A stretch of DNA of 60,170 nt from Rappaport israeli (GCF_001888055.1 NZ_LXHZ01000005.1:1-60170); one strand, 5' to 3'. Shown: positions 8,287 to 19,151, numbered from the stretch's first letter. Translations and numbers: made by a program. The notes: a model not told the origin generated them from the letters alone.

Positions 8287-9342
8287 ATGCGATTTAATCC
8301 TTTTAGAGATTTGTTTTCTAGTGATTTATCAATTGATTTGGGGACGGCAAATACGCTGATTTATTTGCGTGGGCAAGGGTTGGTGTTAGACCAGCCTTCG
8401 GTGGTGGCGATTGCTGAGGATTTGCAAGATGGGCGCAAGAAGATTGTTGCTTACGGGACGCAGGCTAAGCAGATGTTGGGGCGTACGCCTGAAAATTTAT
8501 CAACGATTCGTCCAATGCAAGATGGGGTGATTGCTGATTTTAAGATTACTTCGATGATGTTGTCGCATTTTATTAGTAAGATTTTGGGGCGCCGTGGGCG
8601 TTTTTTACGTTTGGGTAGTCCAAGGATTTTGATTTGTGTGCCTTCTGGGGCAACTCAGGTGGAAAAAAGGGCGATTAGTGATGCTGCGCGTGGCGCGGGG
8701 GCAAGTGATGTGTTTTTAATTCAAGAACCAATGGCGGCGGCAATTGGGGCTGGGATTCCTGTGGATGAGGCGTATGGTTCTATGGTGGTTGATATTGGCG
8801 GGGGTACTTCAGAGGTGGCGGTTATTTCGCTCAATGGGATTGTGTATTCGAGTTCGGTGCGCTTGGGAGGAGATAAATTTGATAGCGCGATTATTGATTA
8901 TGTGCGACGTAATTTTGGCATTGTAATTGGACTGCCAACGGCTGAGCGGATTAAAAAAGAAATTGGTTGTGCTTATCCTTCTAGTGAGGTGCGTGAGTTA
9001 GAGGTGCGTGGGACAAATCAGCAGGAGGGCGCGCCACGTAGTTTTGTTATTAATAGTAATGAGGTGTTGGAGGCGCTACAGGAGCCGTTGGGTGGTATTG
9101 TGCGCGCGATTAAGCAGGCATTGGAGTTAACACCGCCAGAACTTGCCGCGGATGTTGCTGATAGGGGAATTGTGGTTACTGGTGGCGGGGCGCTGTTGCG
9201 TGATATTGACCGTTTGTTGATGGAGGAAACGCGTTTAAATGTGATTATTGCGCAAGACCCATTAACATGTGTGGCGCGCGGGGGCGGTAAGGTGTTGGAA
9301 CTTTTAGATCAGCGTGGGGTGGCATCGTTTTTGATGCACTAA
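8287..9342 (+). CDS. mreB: Rod shape-determining actin homologue MreB
   Basis: A 351-residue cytoskeletal ATPase that forms membrane-bound filaments guiding lateral wall synthesis. It shows the actin-fold signature segments: [12 protein letters not shown] (phosphate 1), [27 protein letters not shown] (phosphate 2) and [12 protein letters not shown] (adenosine). The N terminus [13 protein letters not shown] carries hydrophobic residues suited to a membrane-binding tip. First gene of a rightward elongasome operon continuing through mreC, mreD, mrdA and rodA. Confidence 0.97.
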   Translation: MRFNPFRDLFSSDLSIDLGTANTLIYLRGQGLVLDQPSVVAIAEDLQDGRKKIVAYGTQAKQMLGRTPENLSTIRPMQDGVIADFKITSMMLSHFISKILGRRGRFLRLGSPRILICVPSGATQVEKRAISDAARGAGASDVFLIQEPMAAAIGAGIPVDEAYGSMVVDIGGGTSEVAVISLNGIVYSSSVRLGGDKFDSAIIDYVRRNFGIVIGLPTAERIKKEIGCAYPSSEVRELEVRGTNQQEGAPRSFVINSNEVLEALQEPLGGIVRAIKQALELTPPELAADVADRGIVVTGGGALLRDIDRLLMEETRLNVIIAQDPLTCVARGGGKVLELLDQRGVASFLMH

Positions 9343-9354
9343 GGCGTTGATGTT

Positions 9355-10257
9355 ATGCCTTATCAGTCTGAGCCAGCGATTCAAGGGCTAAAACAAAGGT
9401 TGTTGCCAACTTTTTTTGTATGGCTGCTGGCGGTGGTGGTATTGGTGGTGCAGTGGCGCAGTACTTGGCTTGAGCCGCTGCAGTCTTCTTTTTTTTCTTA
9501 TGTCTATCAACCAGTTAGTGCGGTGGTGCATGCGCCAATTCGTCGTTTTGTCTCGGTGTCGCAACGCTGGCAGGATGAGCGTGAGGATTTGGCGCAATTG
9601 GATAAGATTGCTGAGGAAAATCGTGCCTTAAAGGCGCAGTTGCAACAGTTTGGGCATTTGCGCGCAGAGAATAGACGCCTGCGGATGTTGATGGATTCGT
9701 TATTAACTGTTACTGAACCTGTGTTAATTGCAGAATTAGTGGATACGGCGATTGATGGTTATAGCGAGACGGTGTTGATTAATAAGGGGATGCGACATGG
9801 GGTGTATTTGCAACAACCGATTATTGACCCGTTTGGTTTGGTCGGACAGGTGGTGGCGGTTTATGAGCAGACGGCAAGGGTGATGTTGATTAGTGATGCG
9901 CGCAGTCGAGTGCCTTCTTATGTAGAGCGAACCTCACAGCGTGTTACGGTGTTGGGAAGTGCGGAGCGTGGGGAATTGGTATTACCTTGGCAGCGTTATG
10001 AGAGTGATATTGAGGTGGGGGATAGATTGATTAGCTCAGGATTAGGGGGGGTGTTTCCACGTGGTTATCCTGTGGCGGAGGTTGTTGCCATTGAGCAAGA
10101 TAAGGATTCGTCTTTTTTGCAGGTGGTGTTAAAGCCCATTGCGCATTTGCCGTCGATGTTGGAGGTGTTGCTGTTAGATACGCGGGTATCAGAGGCGACG
10201 TTGGGTGAGGGGGTGATGGTAGGCCCGCCTGCGCCTTCGGACTTGATAGAGGAGTAA
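9355..10257 (+). CDS. mreC: Rod shape-determining protein MreC
   Basis: A 300-residue bitopic protein linking MreB inside with PBP2 outside. One transmembrane helix lies at about residues 18-36, followed by a coiled coil (about 70-110, LAQLDKIAEENRALKAQL). The periplasmic beta domain contains ETVLINKGMRHGV, DPFGLVGQVV and LISSGLGGVFPRGYPVAEV, all typical of MreC. It begins 12 bp after mreB. Confidence 0.95.
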   Translation: MPYQSEPAIQGLKQRLLPTFFVWLLAVVVLVVQWRSTWLEPLQSSFFSYVYQPVSAVVHAPIRRFVSVSQRWQDEREDLAQLDKIAEENRALKAQLQQFGHLRAENRRLRMLMDSLLTVTEPVLIAELVDTAIDGYSETVLINKGMRHGVYLQQPIIDPFGLVGQVVAVYEQTARVMLISDARSRVPSYVERTSQRVTVLGSAERGELVLPWQRYESDIEVGDRLISSGLGGVFPRGYPVAEVVAIEQDKDSSFLQVVLKPIAHLPSMLEVLLLDTRVSEATLGEGVMVGPPAPSDLIEE

Positions 10258-10261
10258 TGCA

Positions 10262-10747
10262 GTGTTGTCTGAGAATAAATGGGTATTTGTGTGGTTATTG
10301 GCGGTGTCGTTGGGGATGCTGGCGTTAAATGATTTTTTTAATTGGTGGTTATTGCCTGATTTGGTGCTTTTGTTATTGATGCAGTGGTTTTTGCGTGTGC
10401 CGATGCCGTCTTTGTGGTGGGCGGTGCTGCCAATGAGTTTATTGTTGGATTTTTCAGCGCAAATGGCGATGGGTTTTTATGCGCTGTTATATGCGGGGGT
10501 GGGGTTGGCGGTGATTCCGTTAGCGCCTTTGTGGTTGCGTTCATCTTGGATTGAGCGGTTGGTATTGGTGGCGTTGGTGTCGCTGGGTTATGTGGTGGTG
10601 CGCGCGTTATTGGCGTATGCCTTAACGGGTATTCCTGCGCCTGTGGGGTGGTATATTCCAGTGGTGTTGCAGGTGGTGTGTTGGCCATTGGTTCGCTGGG
10701 GGGTTTTGCTTTTTGGAGGGGCTGTGGATAAGGCGCAGACATCGTGA
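10262..10747 (+). CDS. mreD: Rod shape-determining protein MreD
   Basis: A 161-residue, very hydrophobic inner-membrane protein with about five transmembrane segments, lying directly after mreC. The conserved MreD region is visible as LLPDLVLLLLMQWFLRVP, then LLLDFSAQMAMGFYALLY. The start is GTG at 10262, 4 bp beyond mreC. The end overlaps the GTG start of mrdA by 4 bases. Confidence 0.9.
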   Translation: MLSENKWVFVWLLAVSLGMLALNDFFNWWLLPDLVLLLLMQWFLRVPMPSLWWAVLPMSLLLDFSAQMAMGFYALLYAGVGLAVIPLAPLWLRSSWIERLVLVALVSLGYVVVRALLAYALTGIPAPVGWYIPVVLQVVCWPLVRWGVLLFGGAVDKAQTS

Positions 10748-12630
10748 AGCGTTGGCAAGGAGATTCTATTCATAGGCGTGTGCATGAGGCGCAGGAGCAG
10801 CGGTTGCGTGTGTCGTATATCAGAAGATTGTTTTTGCTGGGGTTTTTGACGTGTGTTGGGGCGTTTTTATTGTTGTGGCGGATGTTTTTTCTACAGGTGC
10901 GTCGTTATGATTATTATCGCACACGCGCTCAATCTAATCGGGTGCGGATAAAGGCTTTGGTGCCTGAGCGGGGGATTATTTATGATGCAAAGGGGCGCGC
11001 GCTTACAGAGAATATTTTGCGTTATCAGGTGGTGGTTAATCCTTCGCTGATTAAAAATGTTACGCAAATGTTGGAGGAGTTTTCGGCTATTTTACCCTTG
11101 TCTGATGAGGAGAAAGAGGGGTTTGTAAAGCGCTATCAACAATCTAGGCGCTATGAGCAGGTGGTGCTTAAGCATTCTATTAGTGAGCAGGATTATTATC
11201 GTTTGGCGGTGCGGTTGTATCAGCTGCCAGGGGTGGAGATTGACCGTTATCTTGAGCGCTATTATCCCTATGGGACGTTGTTGGCGCATGTGGTGGGTTA
11301 TACCAATCGGATTAATAGTGAGGATTTAAAGTCGTTAGATGAGGCGGCTTATCGTGGGCTTAATTTTATTGGACGTGGGGGCATTGAACGACAATATGAG
11401 GATAGATTGCGTGGAAGTCCTGGATTTCAGCAGGTGGAGACAGATGCTAATGGCAATATTGTGCGTTTGTTGTCAGAGCAGGGCGCTTATCGTGGGCAGG
11501 ATATTTATTTAAGTATTGATGTGGATTTGCAACGCTATATCACGGAGATTATGCAAGATTATCGGGGGTCTTGTGTGGTGTTGAATGTGGAAGATGGTTC
11601 GGTGTTGGCTTTGGTGTCGTTGCCTAGCTATGATGCGAATTTGTTTACTAATGGGATTTCTAAGCGACAATATCAGCGTTTGGTGGAAAATCCGCAGGGT
11701 CCTTTGTTTCATCGTGCTCTTAAGGGGCGGTATGCGCCAGGGTCTGTGATTAAGCCAGTGATGTCGTTGGCGGGGTATTATTATGGGGTGTTTGATGAGC
11801 AGACGCATGTGTTCTGTTCGGGGCATTATACAATTCCTGAGAGTTCGTCAAAGCGACGGTTTCATTGTTGGAAACGTTCGGGGCATGGGAGTTTGGATGC
11901 CAATCATGCTTTGGCAGAATCTTGTGATGTGTATTATTACTCTTTGGGCTATCAATTGGGAATTTCGCGGATTGCGCAGTACGCTGCGCATTTTTCTTTG
12001 GGCAAGCAAACAGGAATTGATTTGCCTGATGAGGGAAGCGGAATTGTGCCAACTAAGGATTGGAAGCTAACTCAATATGAGGTGCCTTGGTATATTGGCG
12101 ATACGATTAATATCAGTATTGGACAGGGATTTTTAACGACGACGCCGTTGCAGTTGGCTTATATGACGGCGTTGATTGCGCGTGATGGGAAGGTGTTTAC
12201 GCCGAGGTTGCTAAAGCAGGTATATGACCCAATCGAGGGGCAATTTTTATCGGTGCGCGAGAAAGATGAGGTGGCGATTGTGCCTGTATATCAAGATAGG
12301 CATTGGCGTTTGGTGAAAAAGGCGATGGAAAATGTTATTCATAGTTCCTATGGAACGGGCAATAAAATGGCGCTTGGGCTGAAGTATCGCATGGCGGGTA
12401 AATCAGGCACGGTGCAGGTGGTTTCATTTAAAAATAATGAGCGGATTGAGAGTAAGAATTTGGCAGCAGAGCATCAGGATAATGCGATGTTTATTGCTTA
12501 TGCGCCAGCAGATGCGCCTAAGATTGCGATTAGTGTGGTGGTGGAACGTGGAGGGGGTGGAAGTTCGACTGCAGGCCCTCTGGCTCGTTTGATTGCTGAT
12601 TTTTACTTACAAGGGGCGGTGGATGTCTAA
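10744..12630 (+). CDS. mrdA: Penicillin-binding protein 2 (peptidoglycan transpeptidase)
   Basis: A 628-residue class B PBP, the elongasome transpeptidase working with RodA. An N-terminal membrane anchor is at about residues 28-48. The pedestal domain has NRVRIKALVPERGIIYD and ERYYPYGTLLAHVVGY. The catalytic domain contains GSVIKP (SxxK nucleophile motif), SCD (SxN-type) and GKSGTVQ (KTG-type). It starts with GTG, overlapping mreD by 4 bases, and its end overlaps rodA by 8. Confidence 0.96.
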   Translation: MKRWQGDSIHRRVHEAQEQRLRVSYIRRLFLLGFLTCVGAFLLLWRMFFLQVRRYDYYRTRAQSNRVRIKALVPERGIIYDAKGRALTENILRYQVVVNPSLIKNVTQMLEEFSAILPLSDEEKEGFVKRYQQSRRYEQVVLKHSISEQDYYRLAVRLYQLPGVEIDRYLERYYPYGTLLAHVVGYTNRINSEDLKSLDEAAYRGLNFIGRGGIERQYEDRLRGSPGFQQVETDANGNIVRLLSEQGAYRGQDIYLSIDVDLQRYITEIMQDYRGSCVVLNVEDGSVLALVSLPSYDANLFTNGISKRQYQRLVENPQGPLFHRALKGRYAPGSVIKPVMSLAGYYYGVFDEQTHVFCSGHYTIPESSSKRRFHCWKRSGHGSLDANHALAESCDVYYYSLGYQLGISRIAQYAAHFSLGKQTGIDLPDEGSGIVPTKDWKLTQYEVPWYIGDTINISIGQGFLTTTPLQLAYMTALIARDGKVFTPRLLKQVYDPIEGQFLSVREKDEVAIVPVYQDRHWRLVKKAMENVIHSSYGTGNKMALGLKYRMAGKSGTVQVVSFKNNERIESKNLAAEHQDNAMFIAYAPADAPKIAISVVVERGGGGSSTAGPLARLIADFYLQGAVDV

Positions 12631-13764
12631 AGAGCAGGCGTTGGGTAATTCTCATCGATTATGGGGTTATCCGCTTATGGTATTGGCACGATTGGATTGG
12701 TTTTTATTGCTGATGATTGTGCTTTTGATGGTCGGGAGTGTGATAACGCTTAAAAGCAGTGCGGGCAGTGAAGGGATTATTGCGCGCCAGTTGTTGCGCT
12801 TTGTCGCGGGATTTTGTGTTTTTTTTGTGTTGTTATCTATTCCAGCTAGGCAGTTAAAGCGCTTGACGCCACTTTTATATGCATTAACGGTTGTGTTGTT
12901 GGCGTTGGTGGTGGTGATTGGGGTGGATGCAGGTGGGGCAAGACGATGGTTAAATTTAGGGGTGGTTAGGCTACAACCATCTGAAATCGCAAAATTAAGT
13001 GTTCCTTTAATGGTGGCTTGGTATTTGGGTCGTAAGGAGCAGGCGCCGAGTGTGTGGCAAGTATTTATGGCGCTGTTAATTATTGCCTTGCCGTTTCGCT
13101 TGATTATGATTGAGCCTGATTTGGGAACGTCGTTGTTGGTGGGGGTATCAGGATTAATTGCGCTTTTTTTAGCAGGATTACCGCTGTGGCTTTTGCTGTT
13201 AGGTGGGGTTTTTATCAGTAGCGCGGTGCCGCTGTTTTGGTGGTTTGGGATTAAGGACTATCAGCGTGAGCGGGTATTGACGCTGTTTAACCCTGAGGCA
13301 GACCCTTGGGGGGCGGGTTATCATATTATTCAATCGAAAATTGCTATTGGTTCGGGGGGGGTCAATGGGAAGGGGTTTATGCAAGGAACGCAGTCGCAGC
13401 TGGAATTTTTGCCTGAATCAAGTACGGATTTTATTTTTGCAGTTATTGCTGAAGAGCATGGATTAACTGGGGTGATGATTTTATTGGCAGTTTATGTGAT
13501 GTTGGTGCTGAGGGGGCTTTATCTGGGGGCACGCTTGACCGATCGTTTTTCTCGTATTATTGTGGCGACTATTTTTTTTTACGTTTTTTTCTAAATGTAT
13601 TTGTCAATATTGGCATGGTGAGCGGTATTTTGCCTGTGGTGGGTTTGCCGTTGGCGTTAATTAGTTATGGGGGGAGCTCGGTGTTGTCGTTGATGGCGGG
13701 CTTTGCTTTGGCAATGAATTTAGCCAGTGAATATCGCTATCGTCAGGAGCAGGAGTATTTATGA
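12623..13764 (+). CDS. rodA: RodA peptidoglycan polymerase (one frameshift)
   Basis: A SEDS-family glycosyltransferase polymerising lipid II with PBP2, about 380 residues and ten membrane segments when the frame is restored. Motifs are [29 protein letters not shown], the catalytic Asp in [15 protein letters not shown], and after the lesion [17 protein letters not shown] and LISYGGSS. The lesion is in a run of nine T (13572-13580); ten would give [18 protein letters not shown] in one frame. The start ATG 12623 overlaps the mrdA end, and the end overlaps the mltB start as ATGA, which supports a true stop at 13764. An essential gene, so sequencing error is likely. Confidence 0.92.
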
Positions 13765-14741
13765 GGTTTTGGTTGGCAATATTGGGCGTTTTTATGTGTA
13801 TGCCTGTGTTTGCAAGTTATGCTGAGCACGATGAAGCGCTGGAGATGGTGCATGAATTGGCGCAAGAGCATGATTATGATGAGGCTTATTTGCAGTTTTT
13901 GTTGGGCGCAATTGAAAAAGATAAAGAGGTGTTGCGTAAAATCAGTAAACCCGCAGAAAAAACAAAACAATGGTTTGAATATCGTCCGATTTTTGTAGAG
14001 TCATCGCGGATTGAAAATGGGGTGGCTTTTTGGCAAGCGCATGGGGAGACGCTTAAAAAAGCAGAAAAAGAATTTGGGGTGGATGCAGATATTATTGTGG
14101 CTATTTTGGGGGTGGAAACCCGCTATGGCAAAGTGATGGGTAAAACGCCCGTACTGCAAGCTCTGGCAACGCTATGTTTTGATTATCCTCAGCGGGCGGA
14201 GTTTTTTTGTCAGCAATTTGATTATTTTTTGCGCTTGTCTAAGGCGCAGGATTTTAATCCGTTAAGTATTATGGGCTCTTATGCAGGCGCAATGGGGATG
14301 GCGCAATTTATGCCAAGTAGTTATGTTGATGATGCAATTGATTATGATGGCGATGGTCGAGTGGATTTGTGGGGCAGTGTGGAGGATGCGATTGGGAGTA
14401 TCGGCAATTATTTGGCAAATCGCGGTTGGGTTTCAGGTGGTAAGTTAGTAGAGCGCTTGCCAGTTCAGCCCAGTTTGCCAAATTTTGGGCAGTCGCATTT
14501 TCCAAGTATTGCGGTAAGTGATTTGTTAAAAGATGAGGCGATTATTCATGATGGTTCGGCGCTTGAATGGCTGCAAATGATTTCAGAACCTGAGGTAGGA
14601 AGCTTGATTTTGCAAGAAGAGAAAGGAGCGCAATGGTGGCTAACTTATTATAATTTTGGAGTATTAACTCGCTACAATAGCTCGCCTTTATATGCGATGG
14701 CGGTTATTGAGCTGGCAGATGAGATTTCTAAACAAAAATAG
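13761..14741 (+). CDS. mltB: Lytic murein transglycosylase B
   Basis: A 326-residue periplasmic enzyme cleaving the MurNAc-GlcNAc bond to give 1,6-anhydro ends. A signal peptide is at residues 1 to about 19 with no clear lipobox, so it looks soluble (Slt35/SltB-type) rather than a lipoprotein. The catalytic Glu lies in [13 protein letters not shown]. Downstream family blocks are [28 protein letters not shown] and [10 protein letters not shown]. It is translationally coupled to rodA through a 4-base overlap. Confidence 0.93.
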   Translation: MRFWLAILGVFMCMPVFASYAEHDEALEMVHELAQEHDYDEAYLQFLLGAIEKDKEVLRKISKPAEKTKQWFEYRPIFVESSRIENGVAFWQAHGETLKKAEKEFGVDADIIVAILGVETRYGKVMGKTPVLQALATLCFDYPQRAEFFCQQFDYFLRLSKAQDFNPLSIMGSYAGAMGMAQFMPSSYVDDAIDYDGDGRVDLWGSVEDAIGSIGNYLANRGWVSGGKLVERLPVQPSLPNFGQSHFPSIAVSDLLKDEAIIHDGSALEWLQMISEPEVGSLILQEEKGAQWWLTYYNFGVLTRYNSSPLYAMAVIELADEISKQK

Positions 14742-14759
14742 ATTAATGTGAGTAGAGTA

Positions 14760-15400
14760 ATGATAAAGCGATTTTTTTAATAAATATAATGGGTTTGGCT
14801 GTAATACAGGGCATTTCAGCGCAGGTATTATTTACGGATGAAAAAGCTTCTCTTCAAGAAAATGCCTTGGATGAGCAACCGTTGCTATTTGCCAGTTTGA
14901 TTTCAGAGGTGGCAGAGGAGGAGGATGAGGAGACTTTTAAAATCACCCTGCATCCGCATTCAGAGTCTTTTGATAATAATCTGTCGCAACTTAAATTTGA
15001 TGTTAAGGTAGCGAGTCAATCTGCCTCAAGACAAAGTCGTTCGCTACAACGGGCAATGTCTTATACGGTAAAGGGGAAAACGTATCGCACATTAAGTGAT
15101 AGTGAAGGATTTGAACAAGTAGGAGATGCCTCATGGTATGGTCCCGGGTTTCATGGGCGTAAAACGGCAAGTGGTGAAGTATATGATATGAATGAATTAA
15201 CCGCAGCGCATAAGGAATTACCATTAGGCACTGAGGTGGAGGTAACGAATTTAACAACGGGGAAATCAATTGTGGTGCGTATTAATGACCGTGGTCCTTT
15301 TCATGGCGACCGTGTGCTGGATTTATCTAGAGCGGCGGCAAAAGAATTGGGGGTGATTAAACAGGGCACGGCTGAAGTGAGTATTCGTGCATTACGGTAA
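14760..15400 (+). CDS. rlpA: RlpA-family septal ring protein (frameshift in signal peptide)
   Basis: A periplasmic double-psi beta-barrel protein of the RlpA group, in which some members act on denuded glycan strands. The C-terminal domain (GDASWYGPGFHGRKTASGE, AHKELPLGTEV and INDRGPFHGDR) is complete; no SPOR domain follows. The intact frame opens at 14789, but an upstream ATG at 14760 with one extra T in the run at 14772-14778 would give MIKRFFLINIMGLAVIQG, a good signal peptide. The true start is therefore probably 14760. No lipobox is visible. It sits between mltB and dacA. Confidence 0.85.
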
Positions 15401-15415
15401 TCCAGAGAGGGCAAT

Positions 15416-16554
15416 ATGCAACGTAAGCTTTTCATAGGAAGGATATTTCTATTTTCGTTGCTGTGGTTTGTAAGTGCTTGGACTCAAGCGCAGCTTGCCT
15501 CGCTACCAGTCTCTAGTTATGCGCTAATGGAGGCAAAGAGTGGGCAATTTTTGCTCAGTGAGAATGCTAATCAACAGCTGCCGCCTGCAAGTTTGACAAA
15601 ATTAATGACCGCTTACCTTACTTTTAAGGCATTAGAAGAAAATAAAATAACAATGCAAACGCTGGTGCCAGTGAGTGAGTTAGCCTATAGACAGCCTGGT
15701 TCGCGGATGTTTATAGAGGTGAATTCCAAGTGCCTGTGGAGTCGCTTATTCAAGGGGTGATTGTGCAATCAGGCAATGATGCGAGTATGGCGCTGGCGGA
15801 ATATATCGGCGGGTCAGAAGTGGGATTTGTGCAGATGATGAATGATGCAGCGACTCGCCTAGGAATGCATAACACGCATTATATGAATCCAACAGGTTTG
15901 CCCAATGATAATCACTTTACCACCGCAGCAGATTTGGCGATTTTATCGCGTCATATTATTTACGAATTTCCACAGTATTATCATTTTTATAGTCAAAAAA
16001 GTTTTACTTATAATCGTATTGAGCAGAAAAATCGCAATTTGCTGTTATATCGCAATGCAAATGTTGATGGGCTTAAAACAGGGCATACCGAAGCCGCGGG
16101 TTATTGTCTAGCAAGTTCGGAGAAAAGAGGTGATTTGCGCTTGATTGTGGTGGTGTTAGGAGGAAAAGTTGAGGAAGATCGCTATAGCGCTAGTCAGGCA
16201 TTATTGGATTATGGATTTGAGCAATTTATGCAAGTTTCTGCATTAAGTAGTCATCAGGTATTAACTCAAGCCCCTGTTTATAAGGGAGAAAAAGATTGGG
16301 TGGCGGTGCGCCCAGCACAAGATGTGAATATTGTGATTGCTAAAAAAGATAAGGATAAGGTGGCGGCAAGCGTATCACTTAGGCAAATTATTGCACCCAT
16401 AACAGCAGGACAAGCGGTTGGACGTATTTCGGTTAAAGTTGCAGATGAAGTTTATGCGACAGTCGATGCGGTAGCGGTGGAAGATTTGGCGCAAGCTGGA
16501 TGGTTTAAGCGCAGTTGGCATGGGTTGAAGTTATTATTTAAAGGAGAGTCATAA
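15416..16554 (+). CDS. dacA: D-Ala-D-Ala carboxypeptidase, PBP5/6 type (one frameshift)
   Basis: It trims the terminal D-Ala of peptidoglycan stem peptides. A signal peptide (about residues 1-26) precedes the catalytic domain with PASLTKLM (SxxK), QSGNDAS (SxN) and GLKTGHTEAAGY (KTG). A PBP5-type beta domain and a C-terminal amphipathic anchor (GWFKRSWHGLKLLF) follow. A missing G near 15730-15731 (EVNSK-VPVESLIQG) splits the gene into two frames; the restored length is about 379 residues. The stop overlaps the ybeD start by one base. Confidence 0.92.
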
Positions 16555-16865
16555 TGCAGAATAAAAAGCAACCCAGCGTGCAACTGGTTAACATTGAATC
16601 GCAAACGCAAGAATCATTAATTAAATTTCCAACGCGTTTTCCAATTAAAATCATGGGTAAAAATACCGCTGAATTTAGACAAGCGGTGGATAAAATTGTT
16701 CAGGATTCTATTGTTGAAGAGGATTTAATCGAAGTTAAAGAACAACTTAGCTCTAACGAACGTTTTTTATCTTTTACTATTGTGGCGATGTTTGCTGAGC
16801 AGGCAGCGATTGATGCGGTGTATCAGGCATTAACAGCAGAACCTTTGGTGATTATGGCATTGTAA
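16554..16865 (+). CDS. ybeD: YbeD/DUF493 family protein
   Basis: A 103-residue alpha/beta protein of the DUF493 family, with the typical [11 protein letters not shown] opening and a ferredoxin-like ACT-type fold predicted for the family. It lies between dacA and lipB, as in many gammaproteobacteria, with one-base overlaps on both sides (TAATG). A role connected with lipoate metabolism has been suggested from this context only. Confidence 0.9.
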   Translation: MQNKKQPSVQLVNIESQTQESLIKFPTRFPIKIMGKNTAEFRQAVDKIVQDSIVEEDLIEVKEQLSSNERFLSFTIVAMFAEQAAIDAVYQALTAEPLVIMAL

Positions 16866-17468
16866 TGCGAGTGGTTAACTTAGGATTGCAGGATTTTCAG
16901 AGCGTATACGAGCAGATGCGCTTATTTACGCAAACCCGTACAACAGCGCAGGAAGATGAACTTTGGTTGGTTGAGCATCCACCTATTTATACTCAGGGAT
17001 TAGCAGGAAAGCCCGAGCATTTATTGTATGCTGGAGGGATTGAGGTGGTTCGCATAGATCGTGGAGGGCAGATTACCTACCACGCACCAGGCAGGCGGTA
17101 ATGTATGTGCTACTAGATGTTAAACGTAAAGATATTGGTGTGCGGGCATTAGTAACTTTACTGGAAAATAGTTTAATTGAACTGTTATCAACCTATCAAA
17201 TTGAAGCTTTTGCACGCGCGGATGCACCAGGGGTTTATGTACAAGGGGGGGCGAAAATCGCTTCTCTTGGATTAAAATTAGCAAAGGCTGTAGTTACCAT
17301 GGACTGGCACTGAATGTAGATATGGATTTGAGCCCGTTTTTAAATATTAATCCTTGTGGTATGGCTGGGTTAAAAATGACACAAATGCGTGATTTAACTT
17401 CACAACCGCTAAGCGTTGCAACCGTGCAGGCACAGCTGGCGGAAATCTTTCAGCATAAATGGCTATAA
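16865..17468 (+). CDS. lipB: Octanoyltransferase LipB (two frameshifts)
   Basis: It transfers octanoate from acyl carrier protein to lipoyl domains. Pieces in order: [18 protein letters not shown] and [14 protein letters not shown]; then [36 protein letters not shown] with the catalytic Lys; then [14 protein letters not shown] and [12 protein letters not shown] with the catalytic Cys. One base is missing near 17090-17091 and another near 17283-17287. All active-site residues survive once corrected, giving about 200 residues. It is the last gene of the operon; lipA does not follow. Confidence 0.88.
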
Positions 17469-17606
17469 TTGGATTAATAGTAAAATAATTTTATGGCTTT
17501 AGTTTTTATTTTTATAAAGCCAAAATTATCAAGAGAGCATCATAATAATTTTTTGATAAAATTTCTTTGGAGAGAAAATGTTTCTTTATCAAAATAGGTT
17601 GGGTAA

Positions 17607-17825
17607 TGGATAGATTTAAATGTTGATATTTTGATTCAAAAGAAATCTTTAAAGATATGGATTAACTTAAAAGCGGGTCAATTAAATGATGCTAAAAATC
17701 TTGCAAAAGATGTCTCTGGTATTGGTCATTTGGGAACTGGAGATTATCAAATTAATGTAAATGATACGGAGGATTTAGAATATATTATGAGTCTGATAAA
17801 ACAGGCGATTAATATAAAAAGATAA
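17607..17825 (+). pseudogene. C-terminal fragment of a DUF5655 protein
   Basis: This frame has no family-like N terminus and opens just after an in-frame TAA (17604-17606). It encodes about 72 residues with LKIWINLKAGQL, DVSGIGHLGTGDYQI and a final helix. This matches the last part of the DUF5655 domain found at the end of longer 'predicted transport' or nuclease-associated proteins. No upstream part of such a protein is recognisable before it. It is probably a truncated leftover; the ATG at 17631 has no good ribosome binding site. Confidence 0.6.
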
Positions 17826-17898
17826 AAATCATCTGTTTGCAACTTTATTCATAATTGCACTACTGGATTATAAATTTTTTCTTAATTATTAATAACGA

Positions 17899-17928
17899 TA
17901 AAGCCCCCTTAAACAAGGAGGCTTTTTA
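17899..17928. terminator. Hairpin terminator between the DUF5655 fragment and the bdhA pseudogene
   Basis: AAAGCC-CCTT and AAGG-GGCTTT form a strong stem with a short AAAC loop (one internal mismatch), with T on the plus side and a T-rich tail on the minus side. It can serve both converging units. Confidence 0.8.
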
Positions 17929-17953
17929 TTAAAAAATATCATGAATCTGTCTA

Positions 17954-18758
17954 TTAACTCAACCAGTTCATAAACCAACCATGGCTGGCAACGATGGATT
18001 GACCTGTAAACACATTGGTTGGGAAAGCCGCCAAAAACAATGCCAACTGGGCAATGTCGTCCACAGTGGTAAATTCTTTATCCACGGTGTCTTTAAGCAT
18101 GATGTCATTGACAACATCTTCTTCACTGATGCCTTTTTCGGCGGCTTGTTCTGGGATTTGTTTTTCTACCAATGGCATTTTGACAAACCCAGGGCAAATT
18201 ACGTGTGAACGAACATTGTGTTCAGCACCTTTTTTTGCCAAAACACGATTTAGCCTAAGTATGCCATGTTTGGCAGTTACTAAGGTGCTTTGTATAAAGA
18301 GGCTTCATGCGAATGCACCGAACCCATATAAATCACCGTGCCACCTTTATTATCTTTATACATGTGTGGCAAACACGCCTTGGTGGTCAAAAACGCCCCA
18401 TCCAAATGAATGGTAAGCATTTTTTTCCAATCATCAAACTACATTTTTTCAATGCGACTAATCACCTGAACGCCCGCATTGGATATCAAAATATCCACAG
18501 TGCCATGAGCATCGACCAGCTTTTGTACGCCTTCATTAACCGCCTTTTTATCGGTGACGTCCATTTCAATGGCGATGGCTTGCCCGCCTGAGTTTGGATT
18601 TCATCAACCACGCTTTGAGCGTTATCAATATTGATGTCAGCGATGGCAACGATTGCCCCTGCTTTGGCAAAGGTTTGAGCGATATCTTTACCAATACCAC
18701 TGGCTGAACCTGTGACCAATGCAAATTTCCCTGTTAAATCGTGCTGTAATTAAGCCAT
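17954..18758 (-). pseudogene. bdhA: 3-hydroxybutyrate dehydrogenase (SDR) pseudogene
   Basis: Reading leftward from ATG 18756-18758 the frame gives M-A[24 protein letters not shown], so there is a stop at codon 3 before the SDR Rossmann motif. The frame then shifts repeatedly. [22 protein letters not shown] ends in another stop, [22 protein letters not shown] and [14 protein letters not shown] follow, then a further shift to [18 protein letters not shown] and [14 protein letters not shown]. These blocks fit D-3-hydroxybutyrate dehydrogenase closely. With at least two nonsense codons and several shifts it cannot be repaired by one or two base corrections. Confidence 0.88.
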
Positions 18759-19151
18759 TTTTGTTATTCTTGAGTTAAAAATTGTATTTATTTTGAAAGT
18801 TTTATAAAAATAGCAAGATATGATGGATGCCTAGCATTTAAGAGAATAGATTATTTGGTTAAAAATGAGTATTGTATGATGGTATTAAAAATACTTATAT
18901 TAAAAAATAAATTGATAAGACTTCTAATAATTTATTGTAGCTTAGTATAAAGAAAAATGATAAATAAAACTACTTAAGATAAAATATGTCGTAACTATTA
19001 AATTATTTATGTATTTTTATAAAATCTCTACAATAGACTCCAGAGTTTTCCGAATCAATGCGAAGCAAATTATGATTTTACTTTGCAAGATGGATTTTAA
19101 GGAGATGTGGAATAAATAGAGATAGTGCTTTTTAACGCTAAGAGAAAAAGA
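18759..19151. other. AT-rich stretch without a recognisable gene
   Basis: These 393 bases between the bdhA pseudogene and the tRNA contain no convincing reading frame, repeat or known RNA. A short open segment around 19035-19120 has no recognisable homology. It is probably decayed intergenic DNA. Confidence 0.6.

Noticed and set aside
10338-10785. Long Pro/Thr/Ala-rich minus-strand frames opposite mreD
   Set aside because: Shadows created by the G-rich coding strand; no family features and no ribosome binding sites.
19035-19120. A short coding remnant in the gap before tRNA-Ile2
   Set aside because: No frame gives a recognisable motif and all are interrupted within about 30 codons.
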